Source of the DNA: Caprella mutica
Lineage: Eukaryota > Arthropoda > Malacostraca > Amphipoda > Caprellidae
NCBI GenBank assembly: GCA_947561585.1
Contig: CANNZV010001053.1
Coordinates: 97,910-161,909 of the forward strand
Direction of reading: 5' to 3'
Length of the DNA: 64,000 nt
The translations under genes and the position numbers were made by a program. Positions 20,814-31,770 of the stretch are shown piece by piece. Numbering within the stretch: the stretch's first letter is position 1; every line of letters starts with the position of its first letter. The notes below the pieces were generated by a model that saw only the letters and a list, made by a program, of their open reading frames with translations, was not told where the DNA came from and did no database searches.

Positions 20814-23800
20814 CTATCCATCAATGATCTGGAAATGATCGTCATCATGAGTGGTGTAGATCATACCGTCAGCAGAAAGATCAGCTATAACCTCTCTGAA
20901 ATTAGAACGGATAATACATTACATAAAAACATCTTATTTTACTTGGGAAAACTACTGTTTAGTGAAGTACCTCCGAGTACTTGACACTAATTAGAAGTAC
21001 CTCCGAGTACTTGACACTAAATTTTAGCGAGTTAATAAATTATTTCAAAGTTATATTAACCCTTTATATCAAGCATAATTTTGGAAGGAATATTTTTATA
21101 ATCGTGAACGGTGTAAAAAGCAAAATAGGTGAGTATGTTGAACGAAAAAAAAAGGTGGAAGAGGACTATGTCACATTAGCTCTTAATAAATGAAAGCTTA
21201 CACATTTATTCTAACCGGTCATTTAAGTAAACTATCTTTAAGGAGGAATGTGTGTCCTCTTGTGACATGAAGGGTTAAGTTATTACAGCAATTATATCTG
21301 TACTCACTCTACTTTAGCGGCAGAAAGTTTTCCCTCCAATATACTCTTGATAGCACTCCTACTCGTGCCTGCCTCAGACCTCCTGCTCTTGATGGCCTCG
21401 TACACCAAGTCCTTTTCCCGAGAACCCAGGGAAGAACCTAGGTTAGAGGCAGTGGACATCACTGTGGAGTTGGGGAGAACTGTCCTGTTACCGTCATCCT
21501 GAGGAATTAACACAGACGTGAAGCAATTAACAAGCTAAAATATTTACATTGAACAAGTCGTATCAAGTTTAGATTTTATACATCTCATAATTATTCAAAA
21601 ATTAAATCGACACATAAATGATAGAGTAGAATCCTCTACAGGGTGGCGCGAAAAAAGGAAACCCATTTTCAAATTAGTGTATTTTGCAAACTATCAGTTA
21701 CAAATTTTTTGAAAACACAGTTTTATTCGCCTAGTTTTTCTACATCTTTCATGAAAATCTGTTAAACTTAAGACTGAAATTAATCGTCCTGCAGCAAATT
21801 TAAAAAATAAAAAGGGCTTGCACGAGCACCAAAAAAACACAAAAAGACTTCAGAATAGGTATTATTTTTTTCCATATGGTAATAGAATTTTTAAAAAGAT
21901 GCTATTTTTCATTCAATTACCGTTTGGTTTATTGACTCTTTCATTGATGGAAATACTTCTTCATTGCCAATCACGATGTCTTCTATAAAATGAGCATTTT
22001 TTTGAAGAAGCTATCTTGAAAAATTTAGACTGTGCGGTAAAAGCATGATATTTTAAATCGTGTTTAATAATTCGGTGAAAAATGTCTTTAGTGATGTCTA
22101 ATTAATTACTTCTGACTGGTATTTTTGGATTCTCAATAAATAGTTCATGAATAAGATTAATATTTTCATTTGTTCGTTCTGTTCTCCAGCGACCGAAACG
22201 CTTTTTGTTCAAAATTCTTCAAGTTTTTCTTCGGCTTTGAGCTTATTAATATAAGTCAATTTGGTTTTATAGTTGGTAAAAATCTTTCCTGAAAGCTATG
22301 TTCAAAATGAGGTTGAACAAGATTAAAGCTTCCAGTGTTTAAATAACTTTTCAAAACAAAAACTCTCTGTTCTTGTGAAAGCTGCATTTTGAGGGTTTCG
22401 AATAGGAGATACAAATTAACGGCGAACTGATTTTATTGAGGATATCAATTTTGATTAGCAAGATTTACATAAAAAATATAACTTATGTTTTTACATCCAT
22501 ACATGATATGAATTATACCTATTGTGATTTTTTTTTTCGCCCACGCGCAAGCCTTTTTTATTTACCCTTTTTTAATTCACTGCTGGCTGTTTATTTTTTC
22601 GTCTTAACTTTAACAGATTTTTAAGATAGATGCAAAAAAAGTGAAGATATAAAATGATGCTTTTAGAAAATATCTAGCTTTAATAGTTTGTAAAATAATC
22701 TAGTTTGAAAATGGGTTTCCTTTTTTTTGCGCCTCCCGCATAATGAACAAATTTTCTTTAGTCAGCCATAAAAGAGCCATTTTTCTAAAACCTGATGACC
22801 AATTCACGACAATCTCAGGAGTCAGGCATTTTCAACAAAAATCACGAGAGTTTTGTATTAGAAATATTTCTAAATTATATGACTTTTTTGAGACCTCTCT
22901 CCCTACGCTTAACAAACTTAGTTATTCGTTTTGTAAAAAGAAAATATGTTATAATGAACATTCTGTCTCAGGAAATTTCTACAATTTTTAACAAGGGTAA
23001 TTTCGTGGTACTCTTAACACTCCCTGTACTCAAAAAGTAGGTACGTGTTGACAGAGTGCAAGCAGAAATTTCAAAAAGTCTATTGTTTCATGGCCTATGT
23101 TAAAACGCACATTCAGAGTACTGTAATTGTCAGAGATTTCACCTACCATAGAGGAGGCACTGTTGAGCTGTTTGAACTTTAGGTTGGTGTGAACTATTTC
23201 CAGTAGGTGAGCAGTGATCATGTTAGTGTCCGTTATTTGGTTCACAGAGAAACCTAGGATGTGTTTCTTGCCATCATGAGTCCTGATGGGCCCGTAAACT
23301 TTGGCATAAACTCCTTCCGTTAGAGCATCCTCAGGGGCTTCATCCTGTAGGAGATAATTAGAATATAAATAAGACTCTTATTGTAAGTTAGTGAATTTGG
23401 AACACCTGTACAATCAGCACCACAAAGTGGACTGTGGTGCGTATTCTACAGGAGATCCTTTAATTTTAAATAATAACCACCATTTTAGGCCAAAAAATTT
23501 GGTACAAATTGGTATATATTTAATAATTGTGACGGGAAAATTAAGCAACTAAAGTACTAGAAGAAGGAAGCAGTTACTATCGTATTACTAATGCTTATAT
23601 CTAGTAAGTATTCAATTTAAAGTAACGAGATTGTTTAAGTCGATAAAAAGTTACAAAAAAGATGTTTAGCTATGGCAAGAAGGATCTTTCAGTATACCAT
23701 GTTATGTCAGTTTGTAGGACACATTACCCAGAAAAGAACCTTCCTAGTCACTTTCTATCAAGAACTGAAAATATTTTTTGTTGCTTGCAATCGGCTAATG

Positions 23801-25021
23801 TGTTTTCACTCTATTTTCTGAAGATAGTCATACATACGTTGTCACCATCAGCATATTTGATGATATTAACGCAGCCCGTGTGGTCATCGAGAACATAAGA
23901 AACTTTAGTGCTACTCAGCTCAACACTTCTGATGATACCAACCAGAGCAACCATGTGAACCTGAAAATATTCAATTATGTAAAAAGCGACTACAGTTGAA
24001 CTGAAATGGCTGAAAGTTTGTCATTTTGTTCAGGGTAGTAAATAGTAAGGGCGAAACATTACCTCTCTATCATAGTAAACCATTGACTCTTCTTTGTTGT
24101 TAATGACCATAGACACTGACATGGGAATGACACTTTCTGCCCTGCGCTGAAATGAAAAAAATGAGCCATGAAGGAAAAACATTAAATAAGCTAAAATTAT
24201 TCAACTGAATAACATAAATTTGAATCAGAAAAATATTCCTAATGGTTCACCAAATATATGCATTTAGTTAGAATAATAGATCACCATTTTATCACGGATG
24301 ACACAGGTGAACCAGTTGCATTTTAAATTACAATTATGACGTGAGAGAGATGGACAGTAGCTAATTAGTATCAACAATTTCTATTGATCAGTTTCTATGC
24401 ATACTACCTAGAGATAAACGTGCATTCAACACATTTCACTTGAGGTTTCAAACATTTCCATAAAATTTAGAAACTTCTTAGTAAAATAGTAACATTTTAC
24501 TATTATTGATTTTTTTTAATTGATTGATGAAGAAGGGTTTTAAATTACCTTTATTTATTCACTTATGAAAATAAAAAGACAAATTCAAAATTATATTTTG
24601 TTAACACTATTTCAGGGATTCTGTTCTTAATACTATTATTAAAGTTGTGCACTACTGCACGACTGAAAGTTTGAAATTACCAAAAGATTATATGAAAATT
24701 AAATTTATCAAAAACAAAACTAACATGAAATAAAGTTACCAGTCCCATCACAAATTAAATTCTCTTCAAAAGAATCAGAATGTCTCCCAAGATTATCATA
24801 AATTTTATCCAAATTAACATTGTATCATAGGAGAAAATTAGATATGTGCATTAGAAGGACTAAATTTACTGACATTACCACACCAGGCAATGTTGAGAAA
24901 GGCTTTATAAGATAGACAACTATAACACCCACCTTCTTAGCTCCTCCAGGAGCTGGTGAGTCCATCACAGAGGAGTTCATGAAGCCTCCTCCATCAGCAC
25001 CTGCATCCTCTCCACCGAAAC
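20814..25021 (-). CDS. RPA2: Replication protein A 32-kDa subunit (RPA2), all but the first exon
   Basis: Exons in order: 24933-25021, 24063-24146, 23838-23960, 23147-23344, 21308-21498, 20814-20895. They give 255 codons before the TAG at 20814-20816, near the ~270 residues of human RPA32, so only a short first exon with the ATG is missing; I could not identify it. RPA is the single-strand DNA-binding heterotrimer of replication and repair. The Gly-rich, Ser-containing N-terminal segment (GGEDAGADGGGFMNSS) precedes the OB fold (DBD-D), recognisable from MVALVGIIRSVELSSTKVSY, YAKVYGPIRT and HLLEIVHTNLKFK. The C-terminal winged helix, which recruits repair factors, is split across the last two exons. 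The strong donor GA|GTGAGT at 21308 joins to an 82-nt exon encoding EVIADLSADGMIYTTHDDDH, matching the GHIYSTVDDDHF end of other RPA2 proteins. Introns hold a piggyBac-like MITE and a mariner-like element. Confidence 0.93.
20964..21025. repeat. Two-copy tandem duplication in the last RPA2 intron
   Basis: The segment GAAGTACCTCCGAGTACTTG + ACACTAA occurs twice in a row, with short linkers, essentially identical. Confidence 0.85.
21060..21274. mobile_element. piggyBac-like MITE (215 bp) flanked by TTAA
   Basis: TTAA at 21056-21059 and 21275-21278 flank ends CCCTTTATATCAAG and, inverted, CCCTTCATGTCACAAG. TTAA duplication and CCCTT ends are typical of piggyBac. It lies in the last RPA2 intron. 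Inverted-repeat similarity is limited to about 15 bp. Confidence 0.6.
21639..22740 (-). mobile_element. Decayed Tc1/mariner-like transposon with long (about 200 bp) inverted repeats
   Basis: Flanked by TA (21637-21638, 22741-22742). The outer 55 bp of both ends match (…GGCGC, a run of A, GGAAACCCATTTTCAAA…), and similarity continues inward for about 200 bp, including AAAATCTGTTAAA, TTAAGAC and GGCTTGC. On the minus strand between the repeats, from about 22386, a broken frame begins MQLSQEQRVFVLKSYLNTGS, like the HTH start of insect mariner-type transposases. Multiple stops and frameshifts follow, and the catalytic part is not preserved. It sits in an RPA2 intron. Confidence 0.75.
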
Positions 25022-25431
25022 CTGAAAAGGAGAAACTTGCAGTAGAGATGATGTCCCCTTTATGATAACTTTCTATTATCAGCTATTGTTTTAAAACTAT
25101 TGATAAAATCAATTAAAAAGATTATTATTTAGTAATATTTACCTATATATATTCTATCATTGTAGATGGATAAGTAGAAGTTAGAAATCCGGTTTCTAAT
25201 ATTGATAGTTATTCACAAATCGAATAGATAACATATTTCTTTTAATTTATGTGATTGATTCTCAATCAGTATATGATTTATTTAATCATTTATTAATCTC
25301 ACACTCAATACATTTGGCTTAGATTATTATTCATCAAATTGAAGGTAATTTGCAAATTAGGCCACATAATAATAAGTCTATACTCTTAAATCAATCATAA
25401 TCATTTAGATGATATAAATCATAAATAAATT

Positions 25432-25587
25432 CCAGTCTGTTCAAACTGGCAAGCTGTGGATGGTTTGATGCAGATCATTTTTTTCCAGTAATTCAATTGT
25501 CTGTAGCTAAATTAATGTAAATGTAGGAATTAATTCTAGATTGTTTGTAGAGAATATCCAAAATATCACCCATCTTCTGCAGACTGG
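25432..25587. repeat. CCAGTCTG-family MITE, degraded copy
   Basis: Starts CCAGTCTGT and ends TTCTGCAGACTGG. The body shares AAATTAATGTAAATGTAGG with the copy at 6984-7162. No target duplication remains. Confidence 0.6.
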
Positions 25588-25998
25588 CCATATGGTCAAG
25601 CAGGTAAATTGCGGCACACTAACAAACTGCGGACTCTAACAACAGAAACATCATAGCTTCAAAACACACGTTGAAAACTAAAATTAATAAATTATAGCAT
25701 GCACTGCACTTCTTTTGATAGCTATGCCATTTTAATGTAATTTCAGTTCAAAATGTTTTAGAGACTCTCTTGAGAGGGCCGCAATTTACCTGCGTGACCC
25801 TACATGGTTTCACCAAGGTATCTGAGAACTTGAGTTATAAAATATGAATCAATTAATTGGCTAATGTGTTACTGTTGCAACATTTAACAATCCATAGATT
25901 GCAAGTCATATGTACCTATGTTTTGTAAGATATATTTAAACATACCGATCCAGTTAGATAAATGATTTGTACTATCATTTTGAATTGTCAAATATTTT

Positions 25999-26215
25999 CC
26001 ATGTTATAGAGTATGTCAGTTAAAGCCAATTAATTGGTTTACATTTCAAATGGTCAAAACTCAGATATATGCAAATGGCTTCAAATTTTGAATTAATTTC
26101 TATGTTCCCAAATCTATGTTGATTTTGGCTTGAAATCTTCAAAAATGAACCAAAATTGCCTAGGCTCAGTTTTTGTGAAAAATTGGCTTGCAGTTTCTCA
26201 GACTCTGAAACATGG
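25999..26215 (+). mobile_element. Intact CCATGTT...AACATGG MITE (217 bp, 8-bp target duplication)
   Basis: Inverted ends CCATGTTATAGAGTATG and CAGACTCTGAAACATGG (about 13 of 17 pair). Flanked by perfect AATATTTT at 25991-25998 and 26216-26223. Upstream of RPA2 and intergenic. Confidence 0.8.
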
Positions 26216-26307
26216 AATATTTTATTTCTACTCTTTGACAGGTTTAACTGTCCAGTTACATATAATACATAGTCACATAAGCTATAAGTGAATGTCATAT
26301 TTGTATC

Positions 26308-26544
26308 CCAGTATGCCTTTCATGGTAAATTCCACAAACATGTCGGTGGAATTTTTCCCTCTTTGAAAATAATATTCTGGCAAAGTCCGTATTTTTTTAG
26401 GTATTTATTCCTATGTTACCATTAATTTTCGGTGGATAAATTAAGAAAATGTTGGTGGATCAGCAAAATTATTGGAAATTGTTGGTGAATTTTTTCAGCT
26501 TTTTGAAAAAGTCAGTGGAATTTTGTGCATTAAATACAGACTGG
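26308..26544 (+). mobile_element. CCAGTCTG-family MITE, ACCAAC-rich subfamily (237 bp)
   Basis: Starts CCAGTATG and ends AAATACAGACTGG. Flanks are TTTGTATC (26300-26307) and TTTATATC (26545-26552), an 8-bp duplication with one change. It contains several GTTGGTGGA/GTCGGTGGAA words and is the inverse-orientation relative of 29695-29874. Confidence 0.75.
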
Positions 26545-26690
26545 TTTATATCCAAAGTGAAAAAAAATGGTGATTGTTACTGATTGATGGACAGTGTTCA
26601 CATTATCCAATTTATCCTGTCAAGCTAATCTAACACACGTCCTATGAATAACCCAAATGAACCTAAACTAAACCCAAATGAAGCAAACCC

Positions 26691-26759
26691 AGATCAAAAT
26701 GAACCCAAATGAAGATCAAAATGAACCCAAATGAAGATAAAAATGAACCCAAATGAAGT
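26691..26759 (+). repeat. 22-bp tandem repeat
   Basis: Three units of GATCAAAATGAACCCAAATG + AA, with looser AACCCAAATGAA words just upstream. Confidence 0.9.
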
Positions 26760-28610
26760 AGAAACAACTCAAATATTGAGTATTCAATTGATATTCATTT
26801 GGTAATAATTTGACTCATTTGGTATTTATTCACATTGAAGGTTAAAACAACCATCATTTGTTATAATTAATATTCACAGTGGAGGGTAAAACAATCATCA
26901 TTTGTTGTTATTAATATTCACAGTGAAGGGTTAACCAATCAAGGTTACCGAACTACTCAATATGTTTATCACAGTTCAAAATTTGTCACTGGTGTGTTCT
27001 AACATCCCCATTTGTACATGAAGGGCAGGGTTGCCACTCAAATATGAAGAAAAGTTCAGAGACAATTTCAGGGAAACAAATTTGTGGTTATTTATTAATT
27101 TTCTCCCAGATTGTATGATTATAGAGAATATCTGTTAAATCACTTATTAATATCTGATAATTTTGCTAAATATCAATCATAGGGTTTTCTAAATCGGCTC
27201 CTACCAACTAGTTGACCAAAACACCAAACTGTCTCGAGTGTAGTATAGGATTATCCTAATTTTTATAATTATTAGTACTTTTTCATTTGTAATTTAAATA
27301 TATTAGGTACACAATTCATTAACATGCTAACTGTGACTGCATAACAATAAACAAAAAGTCTCAAATGGACTTTAATACTTTGATTGGATAGGGCTTTTAT
27401 TTAATTAAATAAAATAACATCTTTTTATTGTATACAGAATGGTGTAAAATAAAATACTGTGGTTATGAGAAGCAATTGAATTGATTCAGAAATTAGTCTT
27501 TATAACAAAGAAACTTTAACAGTGACAATATAATTATGATACATACGTGATAGATTTTTCCCTTGTTACATCTGTTATTATAACATAAAAACTGTTTGTA
27601 TGATGTAACACATTATAAAAATAGAAATATTTAACAAATAATTCACAAATCCTGAGTAAGAGTTCAGCTATGTTTGAATTTGAATACCATCAATTCATTT
27701 GCTACTTTGAACTTTCATCACAGAGCATGTATTAATTCTAGTAGCAATTGCAGCAACACGTCCAGCTAAGGCAAACCTTCAAAACAATTTTCTTCTATTC
27801 TAACTCATAGAAAAAATGAAATCTTTGAGGGGTAAATAATACTGAAGAAAATTGCGTCATACCTCGTTTTTATTATCATTTGTAAATTGTTATTACTGAA
27901 TAGTGATTTTGGTAATAAAAGCGGGGACTGCCTGTAATACACACATAAAACTAATCCAGCCAGCTGTCAGGACGCCTGAGAGGTTTAACTATGTGTGTTG
28001 GATGAAAAGGCAGCTCATGTACTAAATTAAAACTCTTCATATTGAGCTATCAGCAATATCTCGAGACAATGTTCCGAGTCAACAATTCCATATAAAAATA
28101 TTAATGCAATTACTCCATATGCTTGTACAAAAATTTAGTAATTTGTTTGAATAATTTCATATGAAATGAACTCTAATGTTGTATTTATCATCTATCTATA
28201 ATCTAACAAAAATTGACATAAGGGAAAATTCAAGATCATATTCATTTTTGTCAAGGACATTTAATATTTTCCCTGGTATGAACTATGATTTCAAATAAAA
28301 ATAACTATATATTTAAATAACTCTGAAATAGAATCGTTTCTTTCACAAGAATATTGAATGGTTTTAATTATTTGTTTCCCCTTTATTCCTTTCTTTTCGA
28401 AGAAGAGAGTATAAAAAAAGAGGGTACATAAAATAGAAGGTAAGAAGAAAGGGTATGAAAAAGAGGAACTTCAAGTGACTCTCGACTTAGTGGTGGTAGT
28501 GATTAATTACAACCACATGAATACAAAATGAATATAGTTGAAATTGGTGTAAATGTGAACTGTTCTCCTAGAAATCAATTTTGACTTTTGTTCTCTGTAA
28601 AATACATATA
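26760..28610. other. Intergenic, no recognisable feature
   Basis: AT-rich; no frame, RNA gene or repeat end that I can support. A short direct repeat (TATTAATATTCACAGT) recurs near 26870 and 26910. Confidence 0.5.
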
Positions 28611-29177
28611 CAGCAAAACTTCGTGGTAGACCAAGTTACGTTCCAAGTTTGGTTGGTCTAGTAGGAAACTTACTTCAGTAGTTTCCTACTTTACCAACAT
28701 AGTTTTCTGTAAAAGTGAAGCAGTGACATTAATATTATGATAGCTCTAGTTGTTTATGATACTTTTAAAGCCAAATTAATGGTGATTAACATACCAATTT
28801 TGAAAGGAAACACATTTATAAACAGCATGATTTTTTTGTTTCAATTAAAATGAATATAATATTATTTGACTTCCTTTTATCTAGTTTACTGTAACTTTTT
28901 TTGCAATTTTTTTTAGCACAGACTCTACCATCAAACCTGAAACCGATTCTGCCTATGTTTTATCCTAAAATTAGCATATATAAATATAATAAGTCATTCA
29001 AATTAGAGATATATTTTTAAAAACGAATTGTAATTATTACTCCTTCTAATATTTAAACTAGAATAGCAGTCAACCGTCAGGTGACAATTTTTTTTTTCGC
29101 AGTACAGTTTTAAAAGTTTTTTGGGTCTAATAGGAGGTTTGTCTACTAGGAGGCTGGTATACTATGATATTTTGATG
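28611..29177. mobile_element. Candidate pogo/Tigger-like MITE between TA dinucleotides
   Basis: Left end CAGCAAAACTTCGTGGTAGA and right end (inverted) CATCAAAATATCATAGTATA each adjoin a TA. Inside both ends are related GGTCTA.TAGGA words. The ends pair only imperfectly (about 70%). Confidence 0.45.
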
Positions 29178-29694
29178 TAGGTATATATAGGAGGAAATAA
29201 AGGATTTTTCACTCAGAAAATGTGAAAAATGTCACATACCTGTAACCTATTTGACAGACTAATGGCCTAGTAATTGTGTTTGTGACTTAAACCTTAAGGT
29301 GAATTTCTATATACTAATTTCTTCAATTAATAATTATTAGTTCTATTGCTCTTTAAGATAATACCATTTTCCTACCTACCTACTTCAATTCTCTGAAAAA
29401 ACATCTAGACATAGGTAATAGGGAATAAGTCTAACTGGGATTTAGGTATGTTACTGTAGGTAAATATCACAATAATCAGAACTTTAAAGGGATAGTAAAG
29501 TCAAAATCAAACAATCGCCAAATTTGTTTTAAATCAATTCAGAATATTTAATTATGTAATATTTGAATGCTCGTTTATTTTGAAAATGTTCATATAAAAA
29601 GTATATAATAAAATTAGCGACACCTAACGGAAGTATTACCACTCATTAGTATGTACGTGAGTACATTTTTTGTTTTAATATCAATTTATGTATG

Positions 29695-29874
29695 CCAGTC
29701 TGTATTTGGTCCACCAACCAACATCCACCAACATTTTACCCATTTTTCCATCAAAAATTAATGATAAAATAGGAATAAATAGCTAAAAATCCACCAACTT
29801 TGCCAGAATATTATTTTCAAGAGGAAAAAATTCCACCAACATGTCAGTGGTATTGAACATGAAATACAGACTGG
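29695..29874 (+). mobile_element. CCAGTCTG-family MITE (180 bp, 8-bp target duplication)
   Basis: Ends CCAGTCTGTATTT and AAATACAGACTGG are perfect inverses. Flanked by perfect TATGTATG at 29687-29694 and 29875-29882. Internal CCACCAAC words link it to 26308-26544. Confidence 0.9.
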
Positions 29875-29882
29875 TATGTATG

Positions 29883-30801
29883 CAGTAATTAACCTTTTTT
29901 GCGTTAAAATCGTTGAAAGATTAAAGACAAGAAGACATAACTTTAAATAAAAATGAAGCTATCGCTTCACTTAAGCTAGAATCTAGATAGAAACTTATCT
30001 CAATATGTATGTTTACAAGATGGCGACATTGATTGTGGCGCCATCACCGTTAGCATTTGTCAAGAAATTAATTATATATAAATTGATATATTTCTATTAT
30101 TAGATTATATTGAACATTGCAATTCTACATGAATGCTTTATTCTTACTAAGCAATCGTTTAATTAGAAAAATGACTTTTTTTAAAGTTTACTGCCCCTTG
30201 AAGCCACCACAGTGATACAGTCCAGACTGTTGGAATAATATACAAAAAATTACAACAGATATTATATGGAGAAAAAAAACCACACACCATTGGCAATAGC
30301 CAATAGAAAGAGGAATATTTATTCTTTCATATACCCTATATGTTCCAGTCTGCAAAGCAATGAAAGTGTTATGATCACTTCATGGGTTTGAGAAATGACA
30401 CTAGACTTTCAAATTTTAATGGGAATATATGTGAAATTATCCCTTCAGAACCAATAGTTTATCCTTTATTTCCATAATTCAGTAACTGATCTAATTAATG
30501 TCTATCAATTACACAGGAAATGAAAGTGGTTAATGACCGGTTCGATTTTATTATAGGCACATATATAAAAATACACAGTATGGCAAATATGGACTTATTG
30601 CGGATAATCGAAAAGAGGATAAAATGTAGAGCGTGGTTGTTAACCCCACAAAGTCTAGAGCCAATCTAACAGAGGACCAAAATCCAAGACAGGAAAGAAT
30701 CAGTGTTAGGCTTATTTTCAAATCGACTACAAACAGCTCATTATATACCTAGGCCCTATATTCAATAATAATCCTACGGATACAATAAGAATGTCTTACG
30801 G
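29883..30801. other. Intergenic, no gene seen
   Basis: Contains isolated CCAGACTG (30224) and CCAGTCTGC (30344) words that may be MITE ends, but no complete element could be bounded. Confidence 0.4.
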
Positions 30802-30946
30802 CCAGACTGCAGGAACTGGTGAAGTGTTCTCCCAAGAAATCCTCTATTTTGACTTCTGTTCTCAGTAGAATACATGTAAATATAGGAGGAAATTAGGGAT
30901 TGTTCGCACAGAAAATGTTAAAAATGTCCCATATTCTGCAGACTGG
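30802..30946 (+). mobile_element. CCAGTCTG-family MITE (145 bp, 8-bp target duplication)
   Basis: Begins CCAGACTGCAGGAACTGG and ends ATTCTGCAGACTGG; flanked by perfect TCTTACGG at 30794-30801 and 30947-30954. Nearly the same sequence as 8036-8179. Confidence 0.9.
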
Positions 30947-31770
30947 TCTTACGGTGCTATTTTAACGGACTTTTAGGGTAAGGGTTGAAAGAGAGGATGT
31001 AAGCAATTAACATCATTCAATACTTTTGAGAAAGAAACAATGTTATTTCAAGAGTTATTGAAATAAATAGGTATAGCTATTCTTATTGAAATTATAGTTC
31101 ATAACAAAAGCATGCACAATTAGTCTCCAGATATTTAATTTTTGGGGCAATTTGTCTCCAAAGATTTTCAAATTTCTCTCCAAAATAACCAAAAATATCA
31201 AAATTCTCTCCACTAACTAATTACATGTAGAGTAGTCACCCATCCGTCGAACAAACCCAATGGTCGAACAAAATATTTACTTTCACTCATAACTGTTTAC
31301 GTCAGTCTTGTACGTCATGTGTGGGGTGTAGTATCGATCAATCGTGTGTTAGCTTCACATACATACTAAAAAATCTATCGTAGCTTGTATACTTCAATAA
31401 TTATATACTATTGTTTGTTGTGATCCTTGAGCACCTGTACTTACAATGAACACTCTGTGAAAATTCGTTAAATTTAAGTAATTCCCAAAAATTTGGCTGT
31501 TGCGATTTCCAAGTACTGATTGGCGGCGGTTGTTGCTATAACATAGCGCCTAAACCTTTATCAACCCTTACATGTCTGAGAGACGTTTTTCAGAAAAAGA
31601 TCACTTGTTCGGTGATTGGGTTCCTTATTGCATGGAACACATCTACCGAACAACCTTGTTCGAGCATATGTTACAGATCTGTATCGGCAAACAATTTTCT
31701 TTTTATTATATTTACGTCTTTCATTCCAGTAGAAAATCTTGTTTTGACATTTTATTGTCAACATAAACAA

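Noticed and set aside
20790..20984. Plus-strand 64-codon frame between TMF1 and RPA2
   Set aside because: It is antisense to the RPA2 terminal exon, which has a far better protein match and splice phase.
20228..21278. A 1-kb piggyBac element from TTAACCCTTTAGCGACC (20228) to AAGGGTTAA (21278)
   Set aside because: It would have to contain the last exon of TMF1 and of RPA2. The shorter pair 21060-21274 matches better at its ends.
21304..21307. TGA at 21304 as the RPA2 stop codon
   Set aside because: It overlaps a strong GA|GTGAGT donor, and stopping there would cut the winged-helix domain in half.
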